This document shows positions 6,448-6,796 of a DNA stretch of 6,796 nt, in pieces. This stretch comes from Hyphomonadaceae bacterium UBA4763 (GTDB lineage Bacteria > Pseudomonadota > Alphaproteobacteria > Caulobacterales > Aquidulcibacteraceae), in the NCBI GenBank assembly GCA_002403455.1, contig DHHV01000073.1:1-6796 (forward strand), written 5' to 3'. The first letter of the stretch is position 1, and the number at the start of each line of letters is the position of its first letter. The notes under the pieces were generated by a model. It ran no database searches. It worked only from the letters and a program-made list of their open reading frames with translations, and had not been told where the DNA came from. Position numbers and translations under genes: made by a program.

Positions 6448-6796
6448 CGCTTCCCGAATTATCGGTCAAGCGGCCGGTTTTGGCGGCGGTGATGAGCCTC
6501 ATCATCGTCGTGATCGGGTTCGGCGCTTTTTTCAGCCTGCCTCTGCGCGAATTGCCCGATATCGACCAGCCGGTCGTGTCGGTCTCAACGGCTTATCGCG
6601 GCGCTTCGGCTGAAGTCGTCGAAACGCGCGTCACCGAAGTCATTGAAAACCAGCTCTCGGGGCTGGAAGGCATCGACCGCATCGAAAGCTCGAGCCGCGA
6701 CGGTCGCTCCAATATCACCATCACGTTCCAATTGGATCGCAATCTCGACGACGCCGCCAATGACGTGCGCGATGCGGTCGCCCGCGTGGCGGGCGC
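6444..6796 (+). CDS. RND efflux transporter, AcrB/MexB (HAE1) type, 5' part only
   Basis: The first 117 codons are present and the gene runs off the right edge. The product starts MTLPELSVKRPVLAAVMSLI, giving the short cytoplasmic helix and first transmembrane segment (about residues 10-32). This is followed by LPLRELPDIDQPVVSV (31-47) and Y-R-G-A-S-A-E-V-V-E (50-59), then a V-I-E-N-Q-L-S-G-L-E-G-I-D segment and SSSRDGRSNITITF (82-95). These are the conserved opening of the porter domain PN1 in proton-driven multidrug RND pumps; full proteins are about 1,030-1,050 residues. Its ATG overlaps the stop of the adaptor gene (ATGA at 6444-6447), the usual coupling in such operons. The closest subgroup appears to be the hydrophobe/amphiphile exporters, not the heavy-metal CusA type, but substrate range cannot be judged from this part. 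No regulator gene lies upstream in the window. Confidence 0.93.
   Translation, partial: MTLPELSVKRPVLAAVMSLIIVVIGFGAFFSLPLRELPDIDQPVVSVSTAYRGASAEVVETRVTEVIENQLSGLEGIDRIESSSRDGRSNITITFQLDRNLDDAANDVRDAVARVAG

Noticed and set aside
1..6796. tRNA, rRNA, CRISPR array or riboswitch
   Set aside because: No tRNA-like cloverleaf with a T-loop GGTTCRA context, no regularly spaced repeats and no known riboswitch core were found on reading both strands.

Overview
The window looks like chromosomal DNA from an alphaproteobacterium of moderate to high GC. The best lineage clue is a DUF2336 protein, a family found mostly in Alphaproteobacteria. A compact NAD kinase of alphaproteobacterial type and the GC-rich codon use of the right half agree with this. 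I cannot name the order or genus from the sequence.

Layout. (1) Positions 1-691 hold no intact gene. There is a possible insertion-sequence end at the left edge, an unassigned stretch, a near-perfect 16-bp inverted repeat (296-350), and the broken remnant of an ISAs1-family transposase on the minus strand (about 359-575) with two in-frame stops. (2) Positions 692-1846 (+) encode a DUF2336 protein. (3) A convergent minus-strand block follows. Read in its own direction it is nadK (4349 to 3510), a stand-alone HPt phosphotransfer protein (3424 to 2936), and a protein that I read as a degenerate, catalytically dead EAL-domain protein (2808 to 2122). An 18-bp perfect palindrome (2089-2106) lies between the convergent ends. 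(4) At 4380-5153 (+), divergent from nadK with only 30 bp between start codons, is a class II aldolase/adducin-family protein. (5) From 5299 to the right edge (+) is a tripartite efflux operon: an RND periplasmic adaptor and, overlapping it by the four bases ATGA, the first 117 codons of an AcrB/MexB-type RND transporter cut by the window edge.

How the parts may work together. The adaptor and transporter form an obvious functional pair. NAD kinase is housekeeping (NADP supply), and the aldolase gene is probably a metabolic neighbour of unknown substrate. The less ordinary part is the clustering of three signalling-type proteins: DUF2336, HPt with phospho-acceptor His82, and an EAL-like protein lacking the EAL signature and metal ligands. 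No sensor kinase or response regulator lies in the window, so a shared pathway is an inference from proximity only. This is the best candidate here for something undescribed, but the evidence is modest.

By eye, the DUF2336 and EAL-like genes and their flanks (about 617-2935) are clearly more AT-rich than the nadK, aldolase and RND genes, and the mobile-element debris lies just to their left. This fits an accessory insertion next to a conserved chromosomal segment.
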